Assembly (NCBI GenBank): GCA_028456385.1
Contig: JALNQF010000576.1
Span: forward strand, 1-21,554
Origin: Ophiosphaerella korrae
Lineage: Eukaryota > Ascomycota > Dothideomycetes > Pleosporales > Phaeosphaeriaceae
Direction of reading: 5' to 3'
Length of the DNA stretch: 21,554 bases
The notes beneath the pieces were generated by a model, which saw only the letters and a list, made by a program, of their open reading frames with translations, did no database searches and was not told where the DNA came from. A program made the position numbers and the translations under genes. Shown piece by piece: positions 10,425 to 21,327 of the stretch (within the stretch, counting starts at the first letter, position 1; every line of letters starts with the position of its first letter).

Positions 10425-11360
10425 TTTATCTTATACTCTAAATCCCTACTAACTTTAAATAAGCTTACTCTTAAAAATACTATACTTTATAAAACTACTA
10501 GTAAAACTATAATCTATTTACTACTATCTAATTTACTAATACTTTCTAATTACCTAACTACTATTGTTTTTACTACACTAGTATAGCCTAACCTATTATC
10601 TACTATATCTACTATACTAGTATAGCCTAATATACTATCTACTATATCTTACTTATTTAAACCCTATAGCCCTCTAAATATACTCTACTTACTTATATTA
10701 TTTTTACTTACTTTATCCTTACTACCTTTATCTTTACTACTTTTATCTTTACTATCTTTACTACTATCTATTTCTAACTTAGGAAGGCTAGTCTCTAGAG
10801 AGCTAGTCTCTAGAATCTTAATTAGCTTACTATATCTACGTTATAGTAGTATACTAAAAGTATCTTTATTATTACTATTATTACTAACTAACCTATCTTT
10901 TTATACCTGCGCTTGTATTACCTTCTTAGCTTTAATACTAAGTAGTACTTAGTCCTCTTTATACTTTACTAAAGTAATTACTAGCTACTTTACTTATAGT
11001 AATTATATAAACTTAGTATTAAAAAACTACTCTCTATTATTTTCTTCTTTAGTATCTAAATTTATTATACTCTTTTTATTATCCTAATTACTTTATTAAT
11101 CTTACTCTATAAATCTAGCTAAGAATAAGTTATACTATAAATTCCTTACTACCTCTAACTTAGATAACTATACTATTATACTTTATAGCTTTTCTATAGC
11201 CTTAACCTAGTCTATATCTATATAAAGGTAAAAGTTAAGTATATTACCTAGTATATCTATATACTTTATAACTAAACTACGCTCCTTTATACTAAATACT
11301 CTACTAGACTTATATATTACTTATAAAATATTACTATATAGTTATTATATAAAGCTCTTT
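10425..11360 (-). pseudogene. Relic C: unidentified protein with a Ser/Lys/Asp linker
   Basis: In the minus-strand phase with codons at plus positions equal to 2 modulo 3, about 310 codons read as protein with scattered TAA/TAG. The first 150 residues look helical and amphipathic (for example VKAIEKL, KLEVVRNL). Near 10690-10760 there is a low-complexity stretch of repeated SKDK words. It is followed by two similar segments containing LGYTS, near 10565-10640. The upstream neighbour is relic B, with palindrome P2 in the gap; downstream lie the 33-bp repeat and possibly more of the same gene. I do not recognise the family. Confidence 0.55.
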
Positions 11361-11423
11361 ACTATACTCTTAGTATTTATACTATTTTAGTATATTTTAT
11401 TATCTCCTAATATTATAGGGCCT

Positions 11424-11463
11424 AGGAGATTAGCTCTTTTTCTTTAAAAAGACTAAATCTCCT
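11424..11463. repeat. Palindrome P2, between relics B and C
   Basis: AGGAGATTAGCTCTTTTT (11424-11441) pairs with the inverted copy ending CTAAATCTCCT (11446-11463), three mismatches in 18, with a loop of about 4 bases. It is the same family as P1. Another TCTCCTAAT word at 11403-11411 suggests a further partial arm. Confidence 0.85.
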
Positions 11464-13335
11464 ATATACCTACTATACTAAATACTTATAACTTACTAGC
11501 TTCTAGTAGATTATTATATACTACCTCCTATTTAGGATAGGACCTATATATTACTTACTTACTCTCTAGTATTATAAATCCTTATAGCTTATAGATATTA
11601 AATTTAATTTACTTTAGTACCTCCTCTTCTCTTTCTTTACTAACTTCTCTAATTATTATACGTATTAGTATTACTAAATCTATACTTACTATTAATACTA
11701 GTATAGTATAGAAAAGGCTCTTAAGTAGTATATTTAAGTTCTATAAGTTGTTATTAAAAAGCTCTATAATAAGTACTTATTAGTTTTTACTAATTTATAC
11801 TAAATACCTAATCCTCTATATAAATACTATTATTAATATATATAGCCTTATTATAATTATCTATATATAAAAGTCTTATAAGTTAAGCTTAGTATTTTAG
11901 TTAATACTAAGAATAATAATATTAATATTAAACTTATACGCTATCTTATTCTTCTTTAAAGCCTACCTTACTAGTACCTAGTAAAAGTTAGCTAATATCT
12001 TAGCTTTCTCTTTAGGTACGTATTTAGTAAGTAGAGCCTTAGACTATATCTTATAAAAGTTAAGTAAGTAGTTAATAATTTACTACTTAAATAGGTTCTA
12101 ACTAAAAATTACTACTTCCTCTCTTTTAACTAGAACTTATTACTTAATTAATACTAAGAGTATATAAATCTACTTTAAGTATACTATAAATATCTCTATA
12201 AAAACTATATTATTATCTTCTAGTTACTATAAGTATATAGTAGAAGTATACTAAGCTAAGTAACTAAGAGTATTACCTATTTAGTCTTATAATAATAGAT
12301 TTAGCGTTATATATATATAGCTTTAATAGAAATAGCTTAACTAGCTTATTATACTTTTTTATTACTTCTTTACTATTACTAATATAGAGTTAGTATATAC
12401 TATACTTTAGTAGTAAGCTACTTATAATATATATATTACTATTAGAGTAAGTAATATACTTAGAGTTATACTTTTACTTTATTATTACTTTATCTTAGAT
12501 AATCTTTAAAACCTACCCTTACTCTACTCTTTGTTTCTAATAGCTAATCTACTTCTAGAACGTAGAAGCTATAATATAGTAGGGTTAAGTTTCTAGTAGA
12601 AAGTTATTATTATAAATATTAGTACTTAGGTTTAATATAATAAATATTACTACTAAATAGTTTATATTAGGGTTATATAGTAGCTTTAATTAAGTCCTAA
12701 ATATATTAGTACGCTAAGGTACTAGTATTACTAATATTAACTTATAAAATATAGCCTATACCTTATTAATTATAAAAAAGACCTACGTCTTATCTCTTTA
12801 TAAAATCTAGTACTTATCTAAAACTATATAGAGTATAAGCCTCTTAAGTAAAAATAGGTATAAGATTACTATACTAGTTAATGTAATAAACTCTATCTAG
12901 TTATCTTACTTCTTATAATTAGCTACCTAGTTCTACTTAGTCTACTTATATACTTTCCTAGCTCTATAGCGTAATATAAATATCTAGTAAGTAGTAATAA
13001 GAATTATATATTACGTATTAATATATCCTAGGTTAAATATTATACTATTGCGTAAGAGGTTGCCCTAGAAGCGCTTAACTCCTAGTAGTAATACTTACTC
13101 TTTCTTGTTATTACTTATCCTATAAATATATATATTAAAGCTATTACTAAATAAAGCTATATTATATACTGCTTATATTACTAAATAAGACTATATTAGC
13201 TAAAATAATATATATAGCTAATAGTACTCTTTAATCTCTATAAAGTTTACTTTATTATATAACTTACTTAACTTGTTTAGCTTGTAGTTAGTTATCTATA
13301 TTCTAGTTAGTACTACTATAAGGAGGAGAGCCTTA
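11440..13335 (-). pseudogene. Relic B: unidentified large protein
   Basis: Minus-strand phase with codons at plus positions equal to 0 modulo 3, checked at 13302, 12303 and 11997, so about 620 codons stay in one frame. Stops are TAA/TAG only, and many could be former Trp or Gln codons. Readable text includes FFIINKVQAIFYKL (under 20 residues), a segment GTSKVGFKEE near 11960-11990, and KRGSSNF near 12115. No nucleotide-binding loop, DDE triad, zinc finger or recombinase motif was seen. It lies between palindromes P3 (upstream) and P2 (downstream), in the same orientation as A and C. Ends are approximate; family unknown. Confidence 0.6.
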
Positions 13336-13339
13336 TAAG

Positions 13340-13400
13340 AGTAGTAAGAGATTAGGACTTTTTTTTTCTTTCTAATAAAAAGTACTAATCTCCTACTACT
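13340..13400. repeat. Palindrome P3, between relics A and B
   Basis: AGTAGTAAGAGATTAGGACT (13340-13359) continued by a T run pairs with AAAAAGTACTAATCTCCTAC running to 13400. Arms are about 24 bp with two mismatches and the loop is a T-rich stretch of about 13 bases. This is one of the longest arms in the family and shows that AGTAGT belongs to the repeat rather than being a target duplication. Confidence 0.88.
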
Positions 13401-13419
13401 TTACTTATATAGGGTTTAC

Positions 13420-15790
13420 TTACTACTAGTATTATAGCTAATATTAAATTTATCTTACTTAGCCTTATACTATTTATAATAAGATAGCTACAGCGCTCTT
13501 TACTTATTATTAATTACTACTTTACTAGATTTACAATCTTACTTATACTAGTTACTTATAGCTAAAATAGTAGTACTAACTTTTACCTAGGTATAACTAA
13601 GTAACTATAATACTTAATCCTTAGTTTTATAAGTCTAGCCTTATACTCTTTTACTAATATTTTAGATATAGTAAATAGCTTATCTAGGTTGTATATTCTA
13701 TTATAGTATATATTATTAGTATAATCTATTCTTATAAATAGATTAATAGTAGTACTCTTAGAAAGACTTAGCTTAATATTTAGTTTATTAATAACCCTTA
13801 CTTTATCTATAGCTAACTTATTATTACTTTCTACTTTATTTATCTCTTTCTTAAATAAGAACTATACTTATTAAATATATTTACGTAACTCTATAGTAAT
13901 CTAGTTAATTACTATAATCTATACTTTCTTAAAATACTCTACTACTTCTACTACTTTACTCTTACTTTATTACCCTTTTATATTATCTAGCTAGAGCTAC
14001 TTTTAGACTACTTTAGATAAATTCTTCTTATTATACTTTAATCTATTAATCTAGTTAACTAGTTTTTTTCTATAGCTATAGCTAATTAAATAATTAGCTA
14101 TAAAAAGCCTAGCTTTACTTATAAGTATCTTGTAAAACTACTACTACATTAGATTAATATAGTTATTATTTCTAGTTAGGCTCTTTTAGATCTAGCTAAT
14201 TGTAGTAGACTACCTAATTATCTTATTAGTATAAGTATTAGGTTGCCTAAAGTACTTATATCTTGTTAACTTATAAATATTATACTTAACAATATTATCT
14301 ACTTAGTACTTCTTCTATTTCCTTTTAGTATTAGGTATTAATACTAGTTTCTTAGTAGTTACCTTACTAGATAATATAGCTAAGGCCTATCTTTAAGTAC
14401 GTAGTACTAGTATAGTAACTTACTAGATTCTACTATTACGTCTACTAGTTACCTTAGTATTATAAGGTAGAGAGGCTATTTTAACTTTATCCTTGTTTAT
14501 AGTATTTTTACTTGTATTTATTTTCTAGCTCTTTATTATTTTTACTAGTGTAGTAGTAGACTTAATAGTTATCTTAGTAGTTAGCTTAGTAGGTAGCTTA
14601 ATAGTTGTCTTAATAGTTATCTTAGTAAGTAGCTTAATAGTTGTCTTAGTAGGTAGCTTAATAGTTATCTTAGTAGGTAGCTTAATAGTTATTCTAGTAG
14701 CTATCTTAGTAGCTATCTTAGTAGCTATCTTAGTAGCTATCTTAGTAATACTCTTATTAGCCCTAATACTACTTCTAGTATTCTTAATCCTATTATTAGA
14801 CTAGGTAATAAACTTAGTTAATATTACTTTATTTACTTTAGGTGTATTCTTCTTATACTATATAGTAGCTATACGCTAAAAGTAATATATACGTAAATTA
14901 TAAGTCTTAGAGCTTATTATAAACTTCTTATAGGGTATATTAGTAGTATTAAATAGCTCTTACCTAAGATAATAAATATACTATATTATATATATCTTCT
15001 TAGGCTATTTAGAATAATCTAAATCTAGTTCTAATACTTAGCGCTTAATCTACTCTATCTTCTCTAATATTAGTAATTTAGATATAATATAAAAGGTATA
15101 TAACCTTACTATTATATTATTATCTATATTAGGTAAGTTTACTAATTACTTAGTATATACTAATATAGTTAGTACAATAAACTTATAGAAAATAGCCTTA
15201 AATAAGGAATTAGTGTCTTAGAATACTTTGTAGATATCTTTAAGGTTATAATACTTAAACTTAAAAAGGTTAACTACTCTAATTTCTTTTATAATAATAT
15301 TAAGCTCTATACGCTACTTCTTAGTAGCTATATAAGCTAACTAGTCTTTTATATCCTTAGAATTAATATTAGAAAATAATCTTTCTAAAGTAGTACGTTT
15401 TACTAAACTAATATTAAGCCTATACTCTAGCTAATAAGGAGAGGAGAGAGTAAGAGAAGTATACTTTTACTTTAACTTACCTTATTTATTATCTATAGAC
15501 TAGTACGTCTTAGATATTACTTTATTATTAAGGCTACCTAATCTATTACTACTACTTTCTATATATAGATCCTCTATAATAGGATTTAGAGGTAAAGCTA
15601 GTTAATATACTACTAGTTTTAGTACTTTCTTTATCTTCCTAAGTACTATAGTTATATATAGGCTTTAAAATAGTAATCTACTATAAAACTTATTAATACT
15701 ATAGAATATATCTTCTATCTAAAAATAATAATTAATATAAATCCTAGCCCTTTTAAGTAACTTATAAAGAGAAATAGTAATTAGAAATAA
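13420..15790 (-). pseudogene. Relic A: unidentified protein with Thr/Lys/Pro repeat and coiled coil
   Basis: One minus-strand phase (codons at plus positions equal to 2 modulo 3, checked at 14711 and 14015) runs for about 790 codons. Three parts can be seen. Roughly 15790-14770 is a globular-looking region (text such as KRTTLERLFSNINSKDIKD). 14570-14760 is a low-complexity Thr/Lys repeat. 14050-13420 is rich in Lys, Glu and Leu and probably coiled coil (EVVEYFKK, FKKEINKVE). Stops are all TAA/TAG. The layout of globular head, flexible linker and coiled coil suggests a structural or DNA-associated role, but I recognise no family. Palindromes P4 (upstream) and P3 (downstream) flank it. Confidence 0.65.
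14570..14760 (-). repeat. 12/24-bp tandem repeat encoding TK-rich linker in relic A
   Basis: On the plus strand the units are TAGCTATCTTAG-like words at the right and 24-bp double units containing TTAGTAGGTAGCTTAATAGT at the left. In the phase of relic A they read T-K-I-A repeats and then T-I-K-L-P-T-K repeats. Ile and Leu here are the RIP products of Thr (ACA) and Pro (CCA), so the ancestral linker was probably Thr/Lys/Ala/Pro-rich. Confidence 0.85.
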
Positions 15791-15880
15791 TAGTCTAGTA
15801 AGTTATTAATCCTTACTCTTAATAACTATATAAGTAAGTACCTAGCTTTACCTAGCTTAGGTATAGAGATAAGTAGGTAT

Positions 15881-15930
15881 AGGAGAATTGCACTTTTTAG
15901 TATTAGACTAGAAAAGTACTAATTTCTTAT
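15881..15930. repeat. Palindrome P4, upstream of relic A
   Basis: AGGAGAATTGCACTTTTT (15881-15898) opposes GAAAAGTACTAATTTCTTAT (15911-15930). The arms match after allowing one indel, around a loop of about 12 bases. It is more degenerate than P1 to P3 but clearly the same family. Confidence 0.75.
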
Positions 15931-16599
15931 CTCTCTCCTTATACTATAATATATAAACAATAGTATTAGTTATAGATTAAAGTTATAAATAAATTATAAT
16001 AATTAAAAACTAGGAGCTATAGCTAAACTTTACTAGATATAGTAGTGCTTAGCTCTTAGTAGCTTAAGAGCTTATTATCCTATAAGATACTACCTTAAGA
16101 AGGTATAGCTATAGATAGTAAGAGATTAGTACTTTTTCTAGCTTTTAAAGGCTTACTAATATAAAAGGTATTAAAGCTAATAACTAAGCTACTTAAAGAA
16201 CGTAGTAGTAAAGTAAAAAGAAAGTAAGTATAGAGTAAAGGAAGTAGGTTTTATATACTCTACTAAGAGATACTAGTATAGAGCTAACTCTAATAGGGCG
16301 TAAGGTAAAAGTAAGAAGAGAAAAGTACTAGTCTCTTACTACTACTATATACTATACTATTACGTAATATATATACTAGTCTCTTACTACTACTACTTAT
16401 ATATTATAATAAAAGTATTAATTACTTATTCTATTTATATTTATAGTTATCTCTTCTAAGAAGAGTATATTTCCTTATTCTTATTTACTATAATATTTAA
16501 TATTATACTTTTTTTCCTTTATAGCCTTATATTATAGTAAGAGGTCTTTTTCTAGTATATATATAGTGCTAATAAAGTAATATTATATATTCTAATTTA
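15931..16599. other. Gap between the helicase relic and relic A
   Basis: About 670 bp. It holds the 226-bp inverted-repeat element at 16116-16341 and a direct repeat of TACTAGTCTCTTACTACTAC at about 16325 and 16375. I see no convincing protein. Confidence 0.45.
16116..16341. repeat. P5: 226-bp MITE-like element ending in the same palindrome arms
   Basis: The left end TAGTAAGAGATTAGTACTTT (16116-16135) is the inverted copy of the right end, which closes with AAAAGTACTAGTCTCTTACT (16321-16340). Unlike P1 to P4, the arms are separated by about 180 bp of AG-rich sequence. This suggests the short palindromes may be collapsed or internally deleted versions of an element with terminal inverted repeats. 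A further right-arm copy follows at about 16374-16396. No flanking duplication is obvious. Confidence 0.65.
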
Positions 16600-17447
16600 T
16601 ATTTAAGGTAATAAAACTAGCTTTATAGTTATCTTTATATTTCTTACTACTTTAGAAGTATTATTTAAAGTCTTCTATTTTCTTAGAGTTAAATAAAGGT
16701 TTAAATATTTTATAGATATATTCTACTTATAGCTATTATACTCTTTTACTATTTTTCTATAGAGTAGCCTAAATATCTTAAATTATATAGCTATTAATAT
16801 ATTCTCTACTTTATTAGGGTTTTTTATATACTTATCCTAAGCTATTAATTTACTATCTAAGATAGTAGTTTACTAGTATAAAGTAATACTAATAAGATCT
16901 ACTATCTTATTTATTACTTACTTTCTAGTAGTATTAGTTAATAAGTTAGTTAAGGCGCTTTAAGCTACTATTAGTAGCTTTAGTGTATTAGCTTCTATAA
17001 TAGTTAAAGTTATCTCTTTTAATAAAATATATAATATAGTACTTAATTTAAAATAGCTATATTATAAGTAACTACTTAATAAAGAGTAATATACGCTTAG
17101 TATTAGATATAAAGTATATAGTAGTATTAAAATCTAGTTATTATAACTAGTATACTACTTAGTATTAGATAGATAGAGATTTAGTAATACTTTACTATTA
17201 TAGTATTAAAGACAGTATTTTATATAAGTAGTAGCCTCTCTTAAATATATAAAAATATACTATTAGTCTATAAACGCTTTTATATTAGTATAGTTAGTAG
17301 GGTTAATTATATAGTACTTTCTATATCTATCTACTTTTATCTTTTTTAGCTTTATACTAACTAAATACTACTATAGTTAGTCTTACTTATTAATATAGAT
17401 AGTATTATATACCTCTAGAGATTATATACTAGATTAGCTATTAAAGT

Positions 17448-17690
17448 TATTATTATAGTTAGTATTATTACTAGTACTATAGTTAGTATTGTAGTTAGTA
17501 TTATTACTAATACTATTAGTGTTATTACTAGTACTATTATTAGTGTTACTAGTACTATAGTTATTATTACTAGTACTATAGTTAGTGTTATAGTTAGTAT
17601 AATTACTAATACTATTTGTATTATTACTAGTACTATTATTAGTATTACTAGTACTATAGTTAGTATTATAGTTAGTATTATTAAATACTA
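17448..17690 (-). repeat. Tandem repeat encoding a Thr/Pro/Val linker
   Basis: The plus strand alternates GTTAGTATTATTACTAGTAC-like words. In the helicase phase the minus strand reads runs of ATA, CTA, ACT and GTA. Undoing CpA-to-TpA changes turns ATA into ACA (Thr) and CTA into CCA (Pro), giving short T-T-P and V-P-V-T words, a typical flexible linker. It directly follows the helicase core. Confidence 0.75.
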
Positions 17691-17929
17691 AGTATACTCT
17701 AACTAAGAACTACTATAAAAGGCTATCTTATAAATATTATACTTTGCTTTAGTTAGTTTATATATACGTCTCTTTTAGTTATTATTAAAGTATTAATCTA
17801 GGATCTACAACTAGTATATATAGTTACCTTCTCTAGACTAAATAAATATATTTACCTTTATCTAATAGGATATATTAGCCTTACTAAAATAGTAGTTTAG
17901 TACGTATAACCTAAGTACTAGGTAGGTAA

Positions 17930-18800
17930 TACTAGGATTACTATTATAACTACTTTTCCTAGATTCTTATATCTACCTAATAATAGTTTCTAGCTTACTA
18001 AACTAGAAGATACTATAAATATTTAGGATATTAATACTAGCTATAAATATATTAGTAGCTACTAGTATACTCTTTTTTAGTATATAAAACTTGCTATAGT
18101 TAGTACTTTTATCTTATTCTAATATTTATCTATAGAATTAGTTATAGTATAAGATAGTAGTAAGCTTATCTACTATAGAGGCTAGATCTATATATACTAG
18201 TATCTTATAGAATTCCTATAGTTATTTAGTAATATATTAAGCTATATCTTTAGCTACTTACTAATTCTATTTAGTAACATATTCTACTTAATAGGAGATG
18301 TTAGTATAAATAGTAAGTTCCTAGAATACTTATATATTAGATAGTAAGCTAAGTAGTTAAAATACTCTATCTTACTCTTAGAATAGAATAGTTATAGATA
18401 GTTGTATAAGCCCTATCTAATACTATACTAATATTTTTAACTATAGTAGATATAGCTAGTAATAGATATTAGGTAGTAATATATAATAGAACTCGTCTAC
18501 TATAATACGCTCTAATTAGCTAGAAATACTAAGTCTATAAATAAATTTAATAAAACGTATATTACTAATACTTTCTAGAGTAGCTAGAATAATCTTTATA
18601 TCTTCTCTATAGCCTTTAGTAAACTATACTATAGTATTAATAGAGAGCTCTTTATAACGCTCTAAGAAGTCTTAGTAAAGTACTATAAAAGGTGTAATAA
18701 TAATAGTTTAGCTATACTCTAGGTAGTAGGCTAAGAAGAGAAATATAAGGCTTTTCCTATATCTAGTACTAGTAATATATAGTATAACTATATTACCTCT
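17930..18800 (-). other. Degenerate RecQ helicase core motifs
   Basis: Motif I at 18750-18773 reads TSTRYRKS, from a TGTGYGKS-type loop by Gly to Ser or Arg changes. Motif Ia follows as IITPFIVLY. A TPES-like box is present as AT-L-ES. Motif II at 18486-18500 reads VDEFY, where RecQ has DE-C/A-H; the His-to-Tyr change is a RIP-type transition. Motif V near 18010-18060 reads VATNIFIASINI, where VATxAFGxGIDxP is expected. Motif VI at about 17940-17966 reads ESRKSSYNS, matching ESGRAGRDG with Gly/Arg/Asp losses. All are in one phase and the right order and spacing. Confidence 0.88.
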
Positions 18801-19429
18801 AAAGATAGCTTTTAGTACTCTTTCTTACTTACCTCTAAACTAGGAAGACTAGCTAAATATAACTTATAGGAGTAGGCGTAATATAGCTTACTTACGCTCT
18901 ACTAGTTAGTATTACTTCTACTTAGTAAGTATATTTATATACTAGCTATATTCTTTATCTATTTTTATAAAACTTAATACTTTATACTACTATAAAGAGG
19001 ACTTAAAATAAGCCTCTACTTAGCTATACTCTTATAAAGATAGACGTAATATATCTACTATATAAACTTCCTAAGCTATTTATATAGAGTAACTAGCTTA
19101 TATTTTATACGCCTTATTATTTAACTCTTTTAGTATCTTATTTATATCTTCTTTAGAGAGCTCTTAAAGTTTATTTAGGCTATCTATTTACTAACTAAAG
19201 GTAATAATAAGGTACTAAAGTATACTAATAGATATCTCCTACTCTATCTATAGACTTATTACTTTTGTAATAACTTAACCTAGGATTTTAGCTATAAAGT
19301 ATTCTTAGCTATTAGAGTTTTACTAGAGTAAAGTACTTTATACTTATATATAGTATTTTAGATTAATAGTATAGAACTATAGTTAATAATAAAATAGCTT
19401 AATAAGCTATAGGTACTATATAAGTAAGC

Positions 19430-19830
19430 TACTTACCTCTTAAAGAAGAAATTAGTAAATTGTTTTAGTTAATTTATCTTAGTTACATCCTTTATAGTAT
19501 TATAGTATAATAGCTATAAAGCTATTATATAAGAATATATTTTAGATCTAGCTATTACTTTAGTTAGTATAGTAGACGCTAAGAAGTTTAGTCTTTCTTA
19601 CTAGTTAGCTACTTATAAGGTATACTAGGTATAGTAAGTATATAAAGAAGTCTTGTACTTACTACAAGTATTTCTTAACTTAAAGGAGATCTAAGGTATT
19701 AGATATTGTAATACCTTTTAACTCTTTAGATATTATTATATTAATAACTTGTTTATATATAAAATCCTTGTATAGATTTAGTACACTTGTTTTAGGATTA
19801 AATATAGTATACCTAGGCTTTATTAATATT
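19430..19830 (-). other. Conserved domain upstream of the helicase core in TLH-like proteins
   Basis: In the helicase phase the text includes KELKGITI, then LVRKTKLLS at 19571-19600, NIFLYN and YYKGCN near 19482-19530, and FLL-stop-EVSSLL near 19430-19450. This pattern (a PARGTELLS-like box, NIF, YHKG, then FLP-EV-LL) is one I recall from large fungal RecQ-like helicases. The fold and function are not known to me. Recognition is from memory of the family, not from a search. Confidence 0.6.
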
Positions 19831-21065
19831 AGATTATTAATAAATACGTCTTAGAGAATAGTAAGAAGTTATTAATCTAGGTTAGTAAATATAAGTTACT
19901 AAAGGAGTTATACTATAGTATAATATTCTTACTATACTATATTATTAAAAGAAGATAGACTAGTCTTTATTCTATATAGAGTAATAACGTCTCTCTACTA
20001 CTATATAAAGGTATCTATATTTTCTCTATATTAAAAGTAACTACTATAGCGCGTAGTATTAATAATCTAATTTATTAGAGTAGAGTATACTATTATTAAA
20101 TACTAATATACCTAAGTCTTAAAGTTATCTACTACTACTCTATTCTAGTTCTCTTAGGTAATATAGATATATTTAGCCTCTTCTTATTCTTATATTAGTA
20201 AATTAGCCTTATTTTATATTAGACTTTATAAAGCTTTTACTATTTACTTACTATATTCTTTTATTATAGTAAACGTATCTTGTAATTATTAAAGTACTAC
20301 TAGTCTAGCTATCTTCTTTAATATAGATAGTTCTATTATAAAGTAGTATACTTTTTAGAAGCTATTACTATTTAGTAGAAGTAATAGGAACGTAATAGGT
20401 ATAATAAGTGCGAGTTTATAATCGCTTAATTAACTTATCTATTTAAGAAAGAATATCTAGAAGTTATAGTATAGCTTTTCTATTAGGTTTAATTATATAT
20501 AGTTGTATTTTATATTAATAGTAGTATACGTATAACCTTCTAAGTGTAGGTATTATATTATCTATTCTTATACTACCCTCTAATAGGATTATACTTCTAG
20601 AGAAAATAGGAGTACTACTTAATTATTAAATATCTAGTAGAAGAAGATAAATATCTTCTAGAGTAAAATTGTATAAGAGGTACTTAAGTATTAATATAGC
20701 TTTAGTAGAAATAGAGGGATATCTTTAAAGTCTTTTTATATAACCTAAATACAAGTATACTTTAATATCTTTATAGTAATATTCTACTATATTTAGACTA
20801 TACTAGTAATACTAGTGTATAAGAAGTATAGTTTCTCCTCCTCTTGTTTATTTAGTATAGTAATATATTTTAATATATTTAGCTATAACTTTACTTTACT
20901 TAGAATATCTAGAAACTTAGTATTAGTAATCTATAGATTTATTTGCGCTATTATCTATTATAGTATAATAAGCTAGTATTACTTTTTTTCTTATATTACT
21001 TATATCTTTACTTCTTATAATTACTTCCTTAGTTACTAAGTAGATATAGATAGGATATTTAAAGT

Positions 21066-21327
21066 ATAGTATAGAGATAGATTGTATAAAGATAGATTAT
21101 ATAGAAATAGATTATATAGGGATAGATTAATTATAGATAGGTTAATTAGTAATAGATTATATAAGGATAGATTATATAAAGATAGATTATATAAAGATAG
21201 ATTATATAAAGATATATTATATAAGGATAGATTATATAAGAATAGATTGTATAAGAATAGATTATATAAGGATAGATTATACAAAGATAGATTATATAAA
21301 GATAAATTGTATAAGGATAGATTATAG
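21066..21327 (-). repeat. 15-bp tandem repeat, about 17 copies, open on both strands
   Basis: The unit is close to AGATAGATTATATAA with rare one- or two-base changes and one irregular block at 21125-21155. On the minus strand it gives the pentapeptide N-L-S-L-Y, in phase with the helicase relic and continuing into TLNILSIST at 21036. On the plus strand it gives K-D-R-L-Y. Neither strand has an internal stop over about 80 codons, which is exceptional in this window. The minus reading is preferred because it stays in phase with the helicase. Confidence 0.85.

Noticed and set aside
12130..13330. Plus-strand frame rich in Leu/Gln
   Set aside because: CTA/TAG complementarity makes the antisense of a RIP-mutated gene look like a Leu/Gln-rich frame. 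The minus strand reads better and agrees in orientation with A and C.
17448..17690. Reading the repeat as an Asn/Ser/Thr-rich (formerly acidic) linker
   Set aside because: That frame is out of phase with the helicase core. The in-phase reading gives Thr/Pro/Val by simple CpA reversal.
21082..21327. 81-codon plus-strand ORF of KDRLY repeats
   Set aside because: The opposite strand is equally open and in phase with the helicase relic over 3.5 kb, so this is taken as its antisense shadow.
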